A DNA stretch of 64,000 bases, taken from Pleodorina starrii. Lineage: Eukaryota > Chlorophyta > Chlorophyceae > Chlamydomonadales > Volvocaceae. The DNA itself is not shown here. Position 1 is the stretch's first letter. The stretch is taken from contig BRXU01000017.1 of the NCBI GenBank assembly GCA_030267565.1, forward strand, positions 62,001 to 126,000, written 5' to 3'. Below are more model-generated notes on this DNA. The model saw nothing but the letters and a program-made list of their open reading frames with translations. It was not told the origin of the DNA and did no database searches.

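Overview
The window looks like nuclear DNA of a volvocine green alga (Chlamydomonas/Volvox/Gonium type). It is GC-rich and intron-dense, with GT/GC-AG introns every few hundred bases. It also has Ser/Pro-rich glycoprotein blocks like those of volvocine extracellular matrix, a TGTAA polyadenylation-type signal, abundant short tandem repeats and a PAT/kangaroo-like tyrosine-recombinase retrotransposon. The species cannot be named from the sequence alone. All exon boundaries given are my own reading of splice signals and codon phase.

Layout. 1-4.7 kb: mostly no recognisable gene, including an AT-richer island with one weak two-exon candidate. 4.77-9.80 kb, minus strand: a nine-exon gene for the mitochondrial branched-chain 2-oxoacid dehydrogenase E1-alpha subunit, whose introns are full of micro- and minisatellites. 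9.8-12.5 kb: intergenic, with a degraded LINE-type reverse-transcriptase tail and an inverted-repeat cluster. 12.53 kb to beyond the right edge, plus strand: one very large gene of about 45 exons, more than 6,600 codons inside the window. It encodes a secretory signal, an array of about thirteen C-type-lectin-like domains, an embedded jacalin-like domain, two hydroxyproline-type Pro/Ser blocks, about five Cys-bearing HYR/DUF5011-like beta modules, a polycystin (TOP) domain, a five-helix polycystin cation-channel core and a long Gln/Ala-rich cytoplasmic tail.

The central observation is at 40523-54180. A perfect head-to-tail dimer (2 x 6829 bp) of a PAT-type retrotransposon with split direct repeats sits inside a coding exon of the giant polycystin-like gene, in antisense orientation. 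The exon is in frame on both sides (40463-40522 and 54181-55006). Both units keep open gag-like, reverse transcriptase/RNase H/methyltransferase-like and tyrosine-recombinase frames. The element would introduce a stop after 62 codons, removing the whole channel from the product, so this allele is probably a very recent knock-out. The two units differ by SNPs, but within each unit the duplicated B repeats agree at the positions compared. That points to two separate reverse-transcription products rather than an assembly duplication.

How the parts fit. The E1-alpha gene is ordinary metabolism. The giant gene encodes a predicted surface receptor-channel whose adhesive, glycosylated ectodomain is tethered directly to a polycystin pore. 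That makes it a candidate for flagellar or cell-surface mechanosensing or adhesion (inference).
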